Source of the DNA: Sporichthyaceae bacterium
Lineage (GTDB): Bacteria; Actinomycetota; Actinomycetes; Sporichthyales; Sporichthyaceae
Assembly (NCBI GenBank): GCA_036269075.1
Contig: DATASX010000026.1
Coordinates: 1 to 60,397, forward strand
Direction of reading: 5' to 3'
Length of the DNA: 60,397 nucleotides
Shown here: positions 17,454 to 26,417 of the stretch, piece after piece
How positions within the stretch are numbered: the stretch's first letter is position 1
Layout of the letters: each line of letters begins with the position of its first letter
The notes under the pieces: generated by a model
What the model was told of the DNA's origin: nothing
Databases searched by the model: none
Seen by the model: the letters and a program-made list of their open reading frames with translations, nothing else
Made by a program: the position numbers and the translations under genes

Positions 17454-17732
17454 TCAGGGGCCGGGCGCCTCGAAGTGCCCGTGCGGCCACGCCCTCCTCC
17501 CGTGGGCGACGCGGACCGCGCAGACCCGGGCGGTGATGAACGCGGTCGACCGGCGCTCCCGCACCAGCCCGGCGAGCAGGCATTCGACAACCTCGTCGAC
17601 GGCACGGTCGGCGGCCGCGCGGCGGGCGAACGGGCCGGCCAGGATCACCCACTGATCGGTGATGACCCACCACGCCGACTCTGCGGCGCTGTACTGTCCA
17701 GGCCCCGCAGTCACAACAGCAGTCGAACACAC
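17454..17732 (-). CDS. Small hypothetical protein (intact copy of duplicated gene)
   Basis: 92 residues from GTG 17732. It contains AWWVITDQWVILAGPFARR, AVDEVVECLLAGLVRERR and STAFITARVCAVRVAHGRR, a mix of beta-strand-like hydrophobics and a basic end. The decayed copy at 7785-7942 begins at the same place with ATG. No domain is known to me. It lies upstream, in reading direction, of unrelated minus-strand DNA (17306-17453), where I see only fragmentary frames. Confidence 0.5.
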   Translation of the reverse strand: MCSTAVVTAGPGQYSAAESAWWVITDQWVILAGPFARRAAADRAVDEVVECLLAGLVRERRSTAFITARVCAVRVAHGRRAWPHGHFEAPGP

Positions 17733-18016
17733 ATTCGATTCATGCGGGCAGGCTACCCCGCGACCCTCGGCCCTGTTGCACGAGAACTGGAGCAGACGGC
17801 GATGGTCGGCGCCGCGAACCGACAACCCGCCGCAAGGCGGTTCACCTCCAGCGACGCGAGCCTGACCGATCACCGGGCGCAGCCGTTGCTCCCTGCGCAG
17901 GCTCCACGCAGACGCGCCCGGGCGCCGCAGGCCGGGTCGGGCGATCGGTTCGGCGGCACCCAGCGTCAACAGCCCGGTCGGGCATGCCACGTCGCGGTGC
18001 GGTCCAGACCCGCGGT

Positions 18017-18454
18017 TCAGGGTTCGATCTTCTCGCAGGCCGGTGAGGCGGTGCGGCCTTCGAAGGTGGTGGTGGCGCAGAGCAGGCTCTGGGGTGCGAG
18101 GTCGAGGTTGACGGGGAATTCGACGTAGGCGTGCCCGACCTTCGAGCAGCGGGACTGCCCGTGGCGGTGGAATGGTTGGTGGTCGGCCAGGGTGCCGGTC
18201 AGGTCGGCGCCGACCTCGCACAACTGGACCGGCCCGCCCGGGGAGGTCGAGTTCATCGCCACCTCCACCGAATCCACGTGCAGCCCACTGCCCTGCACGG
18301 TGATGCACGTCGAGTTGACCGCGCCCGGGCCGTTACGACCCGTGCAGCCCTTCGCCGACGCCACCGCCGCCCCGGCCGGCAACATGGCCAGCAGCGACCC
18401 CGCACACACGACCGCCACCGACAACCACCGCGCGACCCGCATCCCGATCCCCAT
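18017..18454 (-). CDS. Secreted cysteine-containing protein
   Basis: 145 residues from ATG 18454. A classical signal peptide is evident (RVARWLSVAVVCAGSLLAML, cleavage probably after AAVASA near residue 34). The mature part of about 110 residues has six cysteines (KGCTG, STCITV, LCEVG, RCSKV, LLCAT, ACEKI), likely forming disulfides, and beta-strand-like segments. No enzyme motif is seen. It sits between the two parts of the duplicated locus and is missing from the first copy around 8.1 kb. Confidence 0.65.
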   Translation of the reverse strand: MGIGMRVARWLSVAVVCAGSLLAMLPAGAAVASAKGCTGRNGPGAVNSTCITVQGSGLHVDSVEVAMNSTSPGGPVQLCEVGADLTGTLADHQPFHRHGQSRCSKVGHAYVEFPVNLDLAPQSLLCATTTFEGRTASPACEKIEP

Positions 18455-18510
18455 GGATCGTTCCTACCAGAGGATCCCGGGTTGGCGATTGTTTCCGACG
18501 GTGCCCGGCC

Positions 18511-18744
18511 TTACGTGCCCTGACTCCCGAGGGGGCCGCCGCCGTCGTCCTGGCCGTCCGGGTCCTGATCCGGGCACGGGTGCTGCTGTTCCGAGGCGAC
18601 CGAGTCGACGACCGAGCAAACACCGAGCGGGACGCCGGGCGGCTTCACCGGGGGCGCGCCGTCGGCAACCCGGCCCCCACCGAGCGGCGCGACGAGCAGG
18701 CTCGTCAACACGACCGCCGCTGCGAGCGCACGACTTTCTGCCAC
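18511..18744 (-). CDS. Small secreted protein (paralogue of 8134-8370)
   Basis: 77 residues from GTG 18744 with GGGAGG 5 bp upstream. It has a signal peptide (AESRALAAAVVLTSLLVAPL) and a mature part with PPVKPPGVPLGVCSVVDS and HPCPDQDPDGQDDGGGP. The protein and its upstream DNA closely match the copy at 8134-8370. The match extends beyond the start into CCCGATCAAGGTCTCCGG, so the promoter was duplicated too. Function unknown. The remaining stretch 18745-18992 holds no further gene that I can see. Confidence 0.65.
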   Translation of the reverse strand: MAESRALAAAVVLTSLLVAPLGGGRVADGAPPVKPPGVPLGVCSVVDSVASEQQHPCPDQDPDGQDDGGGPLGSQGT

Positions 18745-18992
18745 AATTGCCTCCCGGTTGGACCAGACCCGATCAAGGTCTCCGGCCGGGCGCCCTTTGT
18801 CCAACAGGCGCGCGGCCCGAACTGGGGGATCCGTGCCAGCGGCGCCCAGCCGTCGCTGTGCCAGGCCACGGTGGACGCCGCACCGACGGGACAACCCGAC
18901 CTCAGACTGTTCTGACGGATGCTCAGATCGATGGGCAAGCCGATAGCCGTCCAGGCCCGCGCATCGGTCGTGGGCGCCGGTGGTGGGTCGGG

Positions 18993-19409
18993 TCAGAGGC
19001 GGACGACGGTGACGTTGCTGGTTCCGGCGACAGCGCGCATGTCGCCGGGGTCGCTGCTGAGGATCGTGATCTCCGCCGATCCCTCCCGGCCACGGGTGGC
19101 GGCGCCGATGTGAGCGCGGGCCACCGATACGCCGTGGGTCTTGGCGAGCCCGGCGGCGAGGTCGGCGGCTTTCGTGTCCAGCGCCACGTCGCGGATCCGG
19201 AGCAGGTTGATGAAAGCGGCCTCCGGTGCGGTTCGGTCCCAGCCCGCCTCGACCCGGACACTTGTCGGAACCTCCACCTCGATCGCCGTGGCTTTCTTCT
19301 TCCGGCCGGCGGTGACCTGGACGAACGCGAGGGCCCGACGATGCTTGGCATGGTCGGGGTCCATCAGGGCCTGCACCGCCTCGTTGTCCAGCAGGACGGT
19401 GCGGCTCAC
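18993..19409 (-). CDS. PIN-domain toxin (VapC-like)
   Basis: 138 residues starting with GTG 19409, which overlaps the antitoxin stop by 4 bp (GTGA). It begins SRTVLLDNEAVQALMDPDH, with the first PIN acidic residue in LLDNEA. It has a central acidic TAIEVEVPTSVR, the GVSVARAHIGAA helix and a C-terminal ITILSSDPGDM, the usual last acidic motif of PIN ribonucleases. In the third motif the usual Asp (VDAHIGA type) is Arg. VapC toxins cleave RNA with an Asp/Glu-Mg2+ centre, so the Arg change may reduce activity. Gene order (antitoxin first, overlapping) supports a toxin-antitoxin pair. Confidence 0.75.
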   Translation of the reverse strand: MSRTVLLDNEAVQALMDPDHAKHRRALAFVQVTAGRKKKATAIEVEVPTSVRVEAGWDRTAPEAAFINLLRIRDVALDTKAADLAAGLAKTHGVSVARAHIGAATRGREGSAEITILSSDPGDMRAVAGTSNVTVVRL

Positions 19410-19810
19410 GCCGCGCTCGAGGCCCGGGCCTCCGCCCACAGCAGCACGTCGTCGGCATCCGCGCCCGGGTGGCGCTCGAGGATGGCGATGGCCGCGGCCC
19501 GGATCAGTTCGGGTGTCGCAGCCAACGGGTTCCCGTCCAGCTCGGCCGCCGCGACGGCCAACTCGGCCAGGTCCGGCCGGGCGAGCGGATACTGCGCGTA
19601 GTGCATCTCCAGCGCAGCCTCGACCACGATCGCCTCAAGTCGGCCGCGCAACGCATCAGTGGTCAGTGCCGTCGTCGAAGCCGCCACAGCCAGCTCCGAG
19701 ACAGCCAGCGCCGCCGCGTCCCGCAACGCGGCAGGAATCCGCATCGAGGTCCCGACCGTCTCCTCATCAGTCCGGTCCAGCAACCCGTTGATCCTCGTCA
19801 GCGCATCCAC
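19406..19810 (-). CDS. Antitoxin of PIN-domain pair
   Basis: 134 residues from GTG 19810. The N-terminus (TRINGLLDRTDEETVGTSMR then IPAALRDAAALAVSELAV) resembles a short ribbon-helix-helix or helical DNA-binding region. The C-terminal part is helical and Ala/Glu-rich, as expected for a toxin-wrapping segment. It precedes and overlaps the toxin gene by 4 bp. A palindrome lies 17 bp upstream of the start. The family assignment rests mainly on context. Confidence 0.6.
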   Translation of the reverse strand: MDALTRINGLLDRTDEETVGTSMRIPAALRDAAALAVSELAVAASTTALTTDALRGRLEAIVVEAALEMHYAQYPLARPDLAELAVAAAELDGNPLAATPELIRAAAIAILERHPGADADDVLLWAEARASSAA

Positions 19811-19818
19811 ACAAGCAA

Positions 19819-19840
19819 TGTACCACATCACTGTGATACA
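19819..19840. promoter_or_regulatory. Candidate antitoxin operator
   Basis: ATCACTGTGAT (19827-19837) is a perfect 11-bp palindrome inside a longer imperfect inverted repeat, TGTA at 19819 to TACA at 19840. It is 17 bp upstream of the antitoxin GTG and is the only AT-rich patch there, consistent with autoregulation. Confidence 0.45.
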
Positions 19841-19932
19841 GGCTGGAGCCGGTTGCCCGGGCCCCGAGCAGCAGCCAGGCTCGCACCGCGACCGGCTCAC
19901 CTGCACCGCGGTCCCGGGCATCTGACGGGGTT

Positions 19933-21177
19933 TCAGATCAGGAATTGGAACAGTGGGCCGGCGGGGTCGACCTGCTCGACGTTGATCGGCGTGGTGCGCA
20001 TGCGGGCGAGTAGTGCGGGGGCGTCTTCGGGGCGGGCCAGTTCGATGCCGACCAGGGCCGGTCCGGTCTCGCGGTTGTTTCGCTTTATGTATTCGAACAA
20101 GACGATGTCGTCGTCGGGGCCGAGGACCTCGTCGAGGAATCTGCGCAGGGCACCGGGTTCCTGGTGGAACTCGACCAGGAAGTAGAGCTTGCGGCCCTCG
20201 TGCAGCATTGCGCGTTCGATGATCTCCGCGTACCGGCTGATGTCGTTGTTGCCCCCGGAGAGCACGCAGACCACGGTCGTGCCCGGTGTGATGCCGGAGA
20301 CCAGGCGGCCGGTCAGGGCGGCGCAGGCCAGCGCGCCGGCGGGTTCGGCGATGATGCCGTCGACCTGGTAGAGCTCGAGCATCTCCGAGCACACTGCGCC
20401 GGTGGGGACGTCGATGAGTTCGGCGCCGGAATTCTGGATGATGGCGAACGGGACCGTGCCGGCCCGGGTCACGGCGGCGCCGTCGACGAAGGTGTCCAGG
20501 TGAGGCAGGTCGACCGGCTCGCCGGCCTCGAGTGCGGCCGCGACGCACGCCGCGCCCATCGGTTCGACGCCGACGATCCGAGCGCGGTTGCCCAGCCAGG
20601 CGATCGACCCGGCCAGCAACCCACCGCCACCGACCGGGACGACGAGAACGTCGGGTTCGCGACCGAGTTGGGCCACGATCTCGCGCGCGACGGTTCCCTG
20701 CCCGGCGACGGTGCGCACGTCGTCGAAGGCGGGCACCATGGTGGCCCCCGTGCGTTCGGCGTCCTCCCGGGCCGCGAGGGCTGCCTCGTCGTAGGTGGCG
20801 CCGGTGAGGATCAGCTCGATGCGCGCCCCGCCCAGCTCCGCGATGCGCCGGCATTTCTGCCTAGGCGTGCTGTGCGGCAGGTAGACCCGGCCCCGTACGT
20901 CGAGGGCTTCGCACGTGAACGCCACACCCTGCGCGTGGTTACCGGCGCTGGCGGTCACGACCCCGGCCGCGCGCGCCGCATCGTCCAACGAGCTGATCAG
21001 GTTGTAGGCGCCACGGACCTTGTAGGACCGCACCGCCTGCAGATCCTCGCGCTTGAGCCAGATCTCCGCGCCGGTGAAGGTGGACAACCGCTCACTGCGA
21101 TGCAACGGCGTGGAGGCGACGCGATCCGCGATGCGCGCCGCCGCAGCGTCGACCAGGTCGGCGGTGACTGTCATCAT
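19933..21177 (-). CDS. ilvA: Threonine ammonia-lyase (threonine dehydratase)
   Basis: 414 residues. Threonine is converted to 2-oxobutyrate and ammonia in the first step of isoleucine synthesis. The PLP lysine is in RSYKVRGAYN (Lys53). The glycine loop is PVGGGGLLAG, and VTASAGNHAQGVAF and CVLSGGNNDI are typical of the serine/threonine dehydratase family. The C-terminal 85 residues (FLVEFHQEPGALRRFLDEVL) form one ACT-like regulatory domain, shorter than the double domain of classical IlvA and similar to mid-length actinobacterial enzymes. It stands alone, without neighbouring ilv genes. ATG 21177 or the adjacent ATG could start. Confidence 0.93.
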   Translation of the reverse strand: MMTVTADLVDAAAARIADRVASTPLHRSERLSTFTGAEIWLKREDLQAVRSYKVRGAYNLISSLDDAARAAGVVTASAGNHAQGVAFTCEALDVRGRVYLPHSTPRQKCRRIAELGGARIELILTGATYDEAALAAREDAERTGATMVPAFDDVRTVAGQGTVAREIVAQLGREPDVLVVPVGGGGLLAGSIAWLGNRARIVGVEPMGAACVAAALEAGEPVDLPHLDTFVDGAAVTRAGTVPFAIIQNSGAELIDVPTGAVCSEMLELYQVDGIIAEPAGALACAALTGRLVSGITPGTTVVCVLSGGNNDISRYAEIIERAMLHEGRKLYFLVEFHQEPGALRRFLDEVLGPDDDIVLFEYIKRNNRETGPALVGIELARPEDAPALLARMRTTPINVEQVDPAGPLFQFLI

Positions 21178-21361
21178 CCACTTTTCGTCGAGGGCCCGAC
21201 AGGCGAGCGTATCCCGGCCCGCTCCGGCGCGGACCGCGCCCGCCGTCCCGCGTCGCCACCAGTCTCAACTCGAGGGCCGAGTACCGGGGCGTTGGCGTCC
21301 ATGCGGGTCTCCTGGATCCGCGCCACACCCTCGCGCTGACGATGCGTCAGTTCCCTCGGTG

Positions 21362-22515
21362 TCAGCGGTCGTCGCGGGCATACGGTAGCGGTGCGGTGCG
21401 GTGCGGTGCGGTGTAGGGCAGGGCTGCGGCGAAGCAGATGCGGCGCGCGACCTGCGGCGGAAGGTCGAGGCCGGGAAGCATTCGGCTGATCGATTCGGCC
21501 TGCTCCGGGGCGGGCGTCCGGTAGACGGTCGGAGCCTGGTTGCTCACCCAGTCGTGCAGGCCTTTACGGCCGTCCGCGGCCAGACGGTCGTCGGGGTCGC
21601 CGGCGGCGCGCAGGTGCACGACCAGTGCCGTCCACCCGCCCGCCGCGCTCGTGAGGCGCCCGGCGGCGGTGCGGTTGGAGGCGTGTTCGCCCGTCCACGC
21701 CGCCTACAGCGTGTACGGGGTGACGCCGGCGCGGGTCAGTCCCGCGGCGGCCGAGGCGCTGACCCGGGCGACCGGGTCGAGCAGCAGCGGCGCGAGCAGA
21801 CGCCCGACTGCCTCGGCCGGGGCGAGCTTGCACACGGCGCGCACGGCGCCGACACGCACCCGCGGTCCCGGAGCGGACAAACGGGCCTCGACCAGGGGCA
21901 GGTCGTCGCGGCTGCCGGTCTCGGCGAGGCCGTCGAGCGCCGCAGCCTGCTGCCCGCGGCCCGGGGTCTCTACGCGGAGCACTTCCCGGTAGGCCTCGGC
22001 GGCGTCGATGCCGCGGCGTCCGGCGCGGTACTGCGCCGTCCTGCGACTGGCCCGGAACGGTCGACCAGCGCGGCGCGCAGGTCCTGCTCGGACAGCAGCG
22101 GGTCGGGTAGTCGCTCGACGGCGAGCAGCCGCGCCCCGGAACGCCGACTGCGCAGCAGGGCCACCAGTTGCGCGGTCGGTTCGTCCTGCCGCAGCCAACG
22201 GCCGGCCATGGTCACCAGGCGCGGGTCGCCGTCCCGCTCCAGCAGGCCGATCAGGTCCGCGGTCTCCAGCAGGCCGTTGTCCCGCGCGTGGGCGAACGCC
22301 CAGCGCCGCAGCAGCGGGTCGGAGGAGTCGGCGAGTTCGGCGAATACCTCCTCCGGCCCGGCGGCCGCGCAGATCGCCGCGCACACCGCCGTCAGCGCGG
22401 CCGGCCCCGGCAATCGGATCCGGGCGGTCAGCACGACCGCTAAGGCGCGCGTCAGGGCGGCCAGGTCACGGATGCCCTCGAGAGTCTGGCCGGCTTGCGC
22501 CCGGACCTGCGGCAC
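21362..22515 (-). pseudogene. HEAT-repeat-like protein, frameshift and nonsense mutation
   Basis: The first frame (22515 to about 22075) has helical repeats such as DSSDPLLRRWAFAHARDNG and RLVTMAGRWLRQ. The second frame continues AYREVLRVETPGRGQQAAAL, DDLPLVEARLSAPGPRVRVG and RLLAPLLLDPVARVSASAAA before an in-frame TAG near 21715. Beyond that it reads WTALVVHLRAAGDPDDRLA to a stop at 21362. Short Ala/Arg/Leu helices with regularly spaced RxxAA are typical of HEAT/PBS-lyase-type scaffolds. The frameshift and the stop make this a decayed gene unless one reflects sequencing error. Confidence 0.65.
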
Positions 22516-22599
22516 GCGGTCCAGGCAGCGCAGCGCGGCCGCCGGTTCAGACGCCTCGGAAGATCGAACGCTCGTTCCTCGCGTTCATCGTCGCTCGGC

Positions 22600-24243
22600 T
22601 TACTTCCACGTGTAGAGCACGAATTGGTCGGGGTCCGGTTCGAAGCCGCTCGGTGACCCGTCGGGGTTGGCGGTCGTGTTCTCGTTCACGTACTTGTACA
22701 TGAACTCCCGGCCCTGCCCGTAATCGTGGTTCCAGTTGTCCCCGTACCGCTCGGTGGGCCGGTAGGAGAAGCGCTGGTCCATCGCAGCCTCGGAGCGGTA
22801 GGTGTCACCGTTTCCGAGCTGCGCCATAAGCCGGTCGCGGGTCAGGTTGGGGCCGACCGCGCGGGCGGCCTGAGCCAGGATCTGGGCACCCACGTATGTC
22901 GACTGGACCACGTGGTGGTTCACGCCACGGTTGCTGGGCGCGTACTTCAAGATCGTCGCCATGAACTCCGGACCCCACATCTTGTAGGTGGTGTTGGTCC
23001 AGTACCTGCCGGCCGGCCAGTGCCCGAAGATCGAGCCGAGAACTTCGGCGGCCAGGTGGTTGCCGCTGATGCCCTTCGGTGGCCAGTACCCCTGCTGGGC
23101 GGCCTCGACCACGAACTTGGCCATGGTGGCCGGGTTCACGACGTAATGAATTATGTGCTCCGGGTTCGCCGCCCGGGCCGCCAGCACGTAGGCGCTCATC
23201 GAGGTTTCGGCGATCGAAACGTCCAGGCGCTTGACCATCTTCGCCCCGGAGGAGTCGACGATCTTCTGCACCTGGTTGCAGGCCAGCTGCATCTCCGGGG
23301 ACTCCAGGCAGATCAGTCCGTAGGTCTTCGGTCGGATCACGTTTACGACCCAGTGGCCGCCGGCCATGGCCTCGTGGATCATCGACATGTGGGTCGGGAA
23401 CATGAACGGGTCCTGCCACTCGGTCTGCGAGTAGGCCCATTGGCCGACCGACGGCAAGTGGTACTGCTTCAGATCGTCGTGCGCCGAGGCGGCGCCCCAG
23501 GATGTGATGTTCAGCAGTGCGAACACCCGGTCCACGGTGGCCAGTTTCTTGATGCAGGCCTTGGTTCGCGATACCTCACCGGGACCGTCATCGCAATCGG
23601 TCAGTGTCAGCCGCCGGCCGAGGATCCCGCCGCGGTCGTTCTCGGCGGAGAACTCGGACTCGATACCCCGCACGATCGGCTCGATCAGTACGTTTCCCAA
23701 TGCCATCCCGTGCATGGACACCGTGCCCATGTGTATTCCGTCCTTGGCCACCCCGATGTCGGTGGCGCCGCCCTTGGCTGTCGCGATGCGTTGGTTCTCG
23801 GCGACCGCCGATCCGGAGTCCAGCGCTCGCAGGGCGGTACCGTTCTCGCCCGCGGTCGCGGCGACTGCGGCCGCGTCGGCCTTCGCCGGTTTGGCGGCCT
23901 TTCCAGGAAGCGCAGCTGCCCTGATCGCCGCCGGCGCTTTCAGCGCGGTGGATTGGGTGGTCGCGGCGGCGGTTGTCGAGGACGACGGCAGGGAGTTGGT
24001 CGCCCTAGTCGATGTGTGTGCGGAGGTCACGGCAGCCTCGGTCGAACTGCCGGAACTCGTGGCGGTGACCGGTGCGGCAGGGGCGGCCGGGGCAGCTGCA
24101 GCGGGAGCCGCCGCGGGGCTCGTGTTCGACTGGGCCTGTGTGACGTTGGCGTCGCCACTGCTTCCGCAGGCGGTGAGCACCAGCGCCGCGCTCACTCCTA
24201 GGGGCACAGCGGAGATCCACCGACGCTTGTGTATCGAACCCAT
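22600..24243 (-). CDS. Lipoprotein substrate-binding protein, branched-chain amino acid/amide type
   Basis: 547 residues from ATG 24243 (GGAG 7 bp upstream). A lipoprotein signal peptide ends in LVLTAC (lipid-modified Cys26). An unusually long Ala/Thr/Ser/Pro linker follows to about residue 160, then a type I periplasmic binding fold: GILGRRLTLTDCDDGPG, ALLNITSWGAASAH, LPSVGQWAYSQTEW, SGAKMVKRLDVSI and MWGPEFMATILKYAPSN. Such LivJ/amide-type proteins capture amino acids, amides or aromatic compounds outside the membrane. No permease or ATPase genes are adjacent, so it is an orphan receptor or uses a distant transporter. The next island suggests a hydrophobic acid ligand, which is inference. 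Confidence 0.85.
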   Translation of the reverse strand: MGSIHKRRWISAVPLGVSAALVLTACGSSGDANVTQAQSNTSPAAAPAAAAPAAPAAPVTATSSGSSTEAAVTSAHTSTRATNSLPSSSTTAAATTQSTALKAPAAIRAAALPGKAAKPAKADAAAVAATAGENGTALRALDSGSAVAENQRIATAKGGATDIGVAKDGIHMGTVSMHGMALGNVLIEPIVRGIESEFSAENDRGGILGRRLTLTDCDDGPGEVSRTKACIKKLATVDRVFALLNITSWGAASAHDDLKQYHLPSVGQWAYSQTEWQDPFMFPTHMSMIHEAMAGGHWVVNVIRPKTYGLICLESPEMQLACNQVQKIVDSSGAKMVKRLDVSIAETSMSAYVLAARAANPEHIIHYVVNPATMAKFVVEAAQQGYWPPKGISGNHLAAEVLGSIFGHWPAGRYWTNTTYKMWGPEFMATILKYAPSNRGVNHHVVQSTYVGAQILAQAARAVGPNLTRDRLMAQLGNGDTYRSEAAMDQRFSYRPTERYGDNWNHDYGQGREFMYKYVNENTTANPDGSPSGFEPDPDQFVLYTWK

Positions 24244-24437
24244 GGGCACTCCAATTCGGCGCGGCGGCCCCGGCATGGACTGCGACACCGGGGCGAGTCT
24301 TCGGGGCTGTAGGTCAATCCTCTTTCGAGGAGAATTCCGCCACATCCGAAGAACCGCTTATCTTTCTCAGCCTTACATGTTGGTTCCTGCTTCCCTCCCG
24401 CCGAACCAGCACTGCCGGGCACTCAGCGGCCGTGCTC

Positions 24438-25631
24438 TCACCGGACTACGGCGTGGTCGCGGGCCTCGGCGGAAAGGAACCAACGAACGACTGCCTCGGA
24501 GCGGTTTCGCACCCCGAGTTTGCGCATCACATGGGTGACGTGTTGTTTGACGGTGTGATCGGTGATCGACAATCGGCGGGCGATGGCGGCGTTCGTGCGT
24601 CCCTCGGCGAGGAGCTTGAGGACGTCCAGTTCGCGAGACGTCAGTGAGTCGGGCAGGCTCGGCGTTTCGGTGACGCGTCTGCCGGTGCGGACAAGCAGTC
24701 CTTCGGGCTGCTCATCGGGTCGGCGATCGACCCGCACTGGCGGCATCCGGTGGACCGCGTCGGATGCGTTGCACAGCGAGATCGAGGCGCGCCGGGTCGC
24801 TTCCTGGGCGAGGACAAGCCGATCGTTCAGCGCTGCTCGGCTCAATCCCAGTCGGAATGCCTCGCCGAAGACTGCAAGCAGATCGCGGTCCAATTCGTCG
24901 ACGTCCTTGCGTTGACCGTAACGATCTCCGTGCAGCATGCCCACGACCTCGCCGCCGGACAGGATCGGGGCGGCGACGTAACTTCGGACGCCAGTGGCCT
25001 CGACCAACGTCGGATGTCCCCAACGGGACTCGGCCGGGTCGCGCACCGAGGTGACCAGGATCGGCCTGCGCTCGAGGACCAGTTCCGTCTCGTAGAGGCC
25101 CGGTAGCAGCCGCTGCGGGATAGCGGCATCCGCCCGGTTGAAGTCTTCGGCCGATCCGGGATCACCGATGGCGTAGATGAGTTCCGGGTACCAGACGTCG
25201 CCCTCGACGCGACTGATCATGGCCCGGTCGAAGCCGAGTTCGCAGATCAGTTCAGGCGCCACCGCGACCAGTTCGGAGACCGAACAGGCCGCCTCCTCCA
25301 GCCTGGTCAGCACCCGCATCAGGATCTGATTCATCACGTAAGACCGGGTCATCTGCAGGTGGCTCAGGCGTTGGCAGGTGCGATGCAGAGCACGAGCGGC
25401 CAGCAGGAGTCTGTGCGCGGGACCCGGAACGAGCGCACCGATTACCCGGTCCAACTCCCGCCCTGCCGTCTGAGCAGCGGCGACCGAGGTCGCGTAGTCG
25501 ACCGGGGGGCCGAAACGCAGCTCGGGCAACAAGTTCGACAGTTCCTCGAGCACCGAGGTGATCTCGGCGTCAAGGCCTGGGTCCAGCAGCGGCCCGGCGC
25601 CGACCCAGTCGCGCGCGGCTGTCTCGCTCAT
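24438..25631 (-). CDS. GAF-domain LuxR-family transcriptional regulator
   Basis: 397 residues. The N-terminal 100 residues are helical. A GAF-like sensor follows (about 120-270: ISRVEGDVWYPELIYAIG, VRSYVAAPILSGGEVVGMLH), then a C-terminal LuxR/GerE helix-turn-helix (about 325-390: LTSRELDVLKLLAEGRTNAA, HTVKQHVTHVMRKLGVRNR). Its ATG (25631) overlaps the PaaX stop by 4 bp, so both regulators are one operon. It probably senses a small molecule and activates the neighbouring catabolic genes. The 195 bp to the lipoprotein gene (24244-24437) may carry a promoter; I see no gene there. Confidence 0.88.
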   Translation of the reverse strand: MSETAARDWVGAGPLLDPGLDAEITSVLEELSNLLPELRFGPPVDYATSVAAAQTAGRELDRVIGALVPGPAHRLLLAARALHRTCQRLSHLQMTRSYVMNQILMRVLTRLEEAACSVSELVAVAPELICELGFDRAMISRVEGDVWYPELIYAIGDPGSAEDFNRADAAIPQRLLPGLYETELVLERRPILVTSVRDPAESRWGHPTLVEATGVRSYVAAPILSGGEVVGMLHGDRYGQRKDVDELDRDLLAVFGEAFRLGLSRAALNDRLVLAQEATRRASISLCNASDAVHRMPPVRVDRRPDEQPEGLLVRTGRRVTETPSLPDSLTSRELDVLKLLAEGRTNAAIARRLSITDHTVKQHVTHVMRKLGVRNRSEAVVRWFLSAEARDHAVVR

Positions 25632-26407
25632 CGTCGTCCGGGAGGGTCTGTGGTGCTGTTGGCGGCCGTTCCACCCAGGCTGTAGTCGCGCAGCAGTTCG
25701 GCGTAGGCAACGCTGAATTCGGCGTAGTCGGCGCGCAATTCCGGGCCCGGCCAGTCGGCCGGCAGCAGCTCGGGCGGCAGTACCGGGTCCGCGCGCAGCA
25801 GGTGCAGGATCTCGGCGGTCAGCAGGAATCCCTCCACCAGTCCGGTGCAGGTGGCCAGCTCCACGTGCAGACCTCGCGCTGTGCCGGCCCAGGTTTCCAG
25901 GTCCCACAGAGATGCGGCCAACTCCCGTGGGTCTTCCTCGGGGCGGCCGCTGAAGAAGGTGCACTGGGCCAGCACCTCCTGCGGCCGGGCGGCGACGAGG
26001 TTCGCCGGGCGGGTCCACACTCCCTCGCGCAGTTCGGCCATGCGTAGCTGCGTCATGATCCTGCGCAGCGCGTCGCGTTCGGCTCTGGGACGGGTTGGTG
26101 CGGTCACCATGGCCAGTTCCCAGCTCCCGCGCCAGAACTTGGTGCGCGGTGAACAGCTCTCGTCCTGGGCTGCCTGGCGCTCGATCAGTCGCTCGGTCAG
26201 CCGGTACACCCCGTCGGCGAACACCAGGTCCCCGTCGGTCACCATCCGGCCCACCGCCACGCGCACGGTGCCGTCGGCGATGCCGAACAGCCCCCCGATC
26301 CGGACCAGTGCACTGATCGGCAACTCCGGAGGGTGGTAGCCGAGCAGCGCGCTGATCACCACCGAACGAGCGGTCAGCGTGGTGGTCGCGGCCAAAGGCT
26401 GAGTCAT
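25628..26407 (-). CDS. PaaX-family transcriptional regulator
   Basis: About 259 residues. It has an N-terminal winged helix (ARSVVISALLGYHPPELPIS and ADGTVRVAVGRMVTDGDLVF, where the xxxxRxAxxRM pattern is typical of PaaX), a central domain with WELAMVTAPTR and a C-terminal domain. PaaX of E. coli represses phenylacetate catabolism and responds to phenylacetyl-CoA. Relatives commonly control acyl-CoA-dependent catabolism. It diverges from the CoA ligase gene, whose product could make the inducing CoA ester. ATG 26407 is preferred; a GTG six bases earlier is possible. Confidence 0.88.
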   Translation of the reverse strand: MTQPLAATTTLTARSVVISALLGYHPPELPISALVRIGGLFGIADGTVRVAVGRMVTDGDLVFADGVYRLTERLIERQAAQDESCSPRTKFWRGSWELAMVTAPTRPRAERDALRRIMTQLRMAELREGVWTRPANLVAARPQEVLAQCTFFSGRPEEDPRELAASLWDLETWAGTARGLHVELATCTGLVEGFLLTAEILHLLRADPVLPPELLPADWPGPELRADYAEFSVAYAELLRDYSLGGTAANSTTDPPGRR

Positions 26408-26417
26408 GGTCACACAG

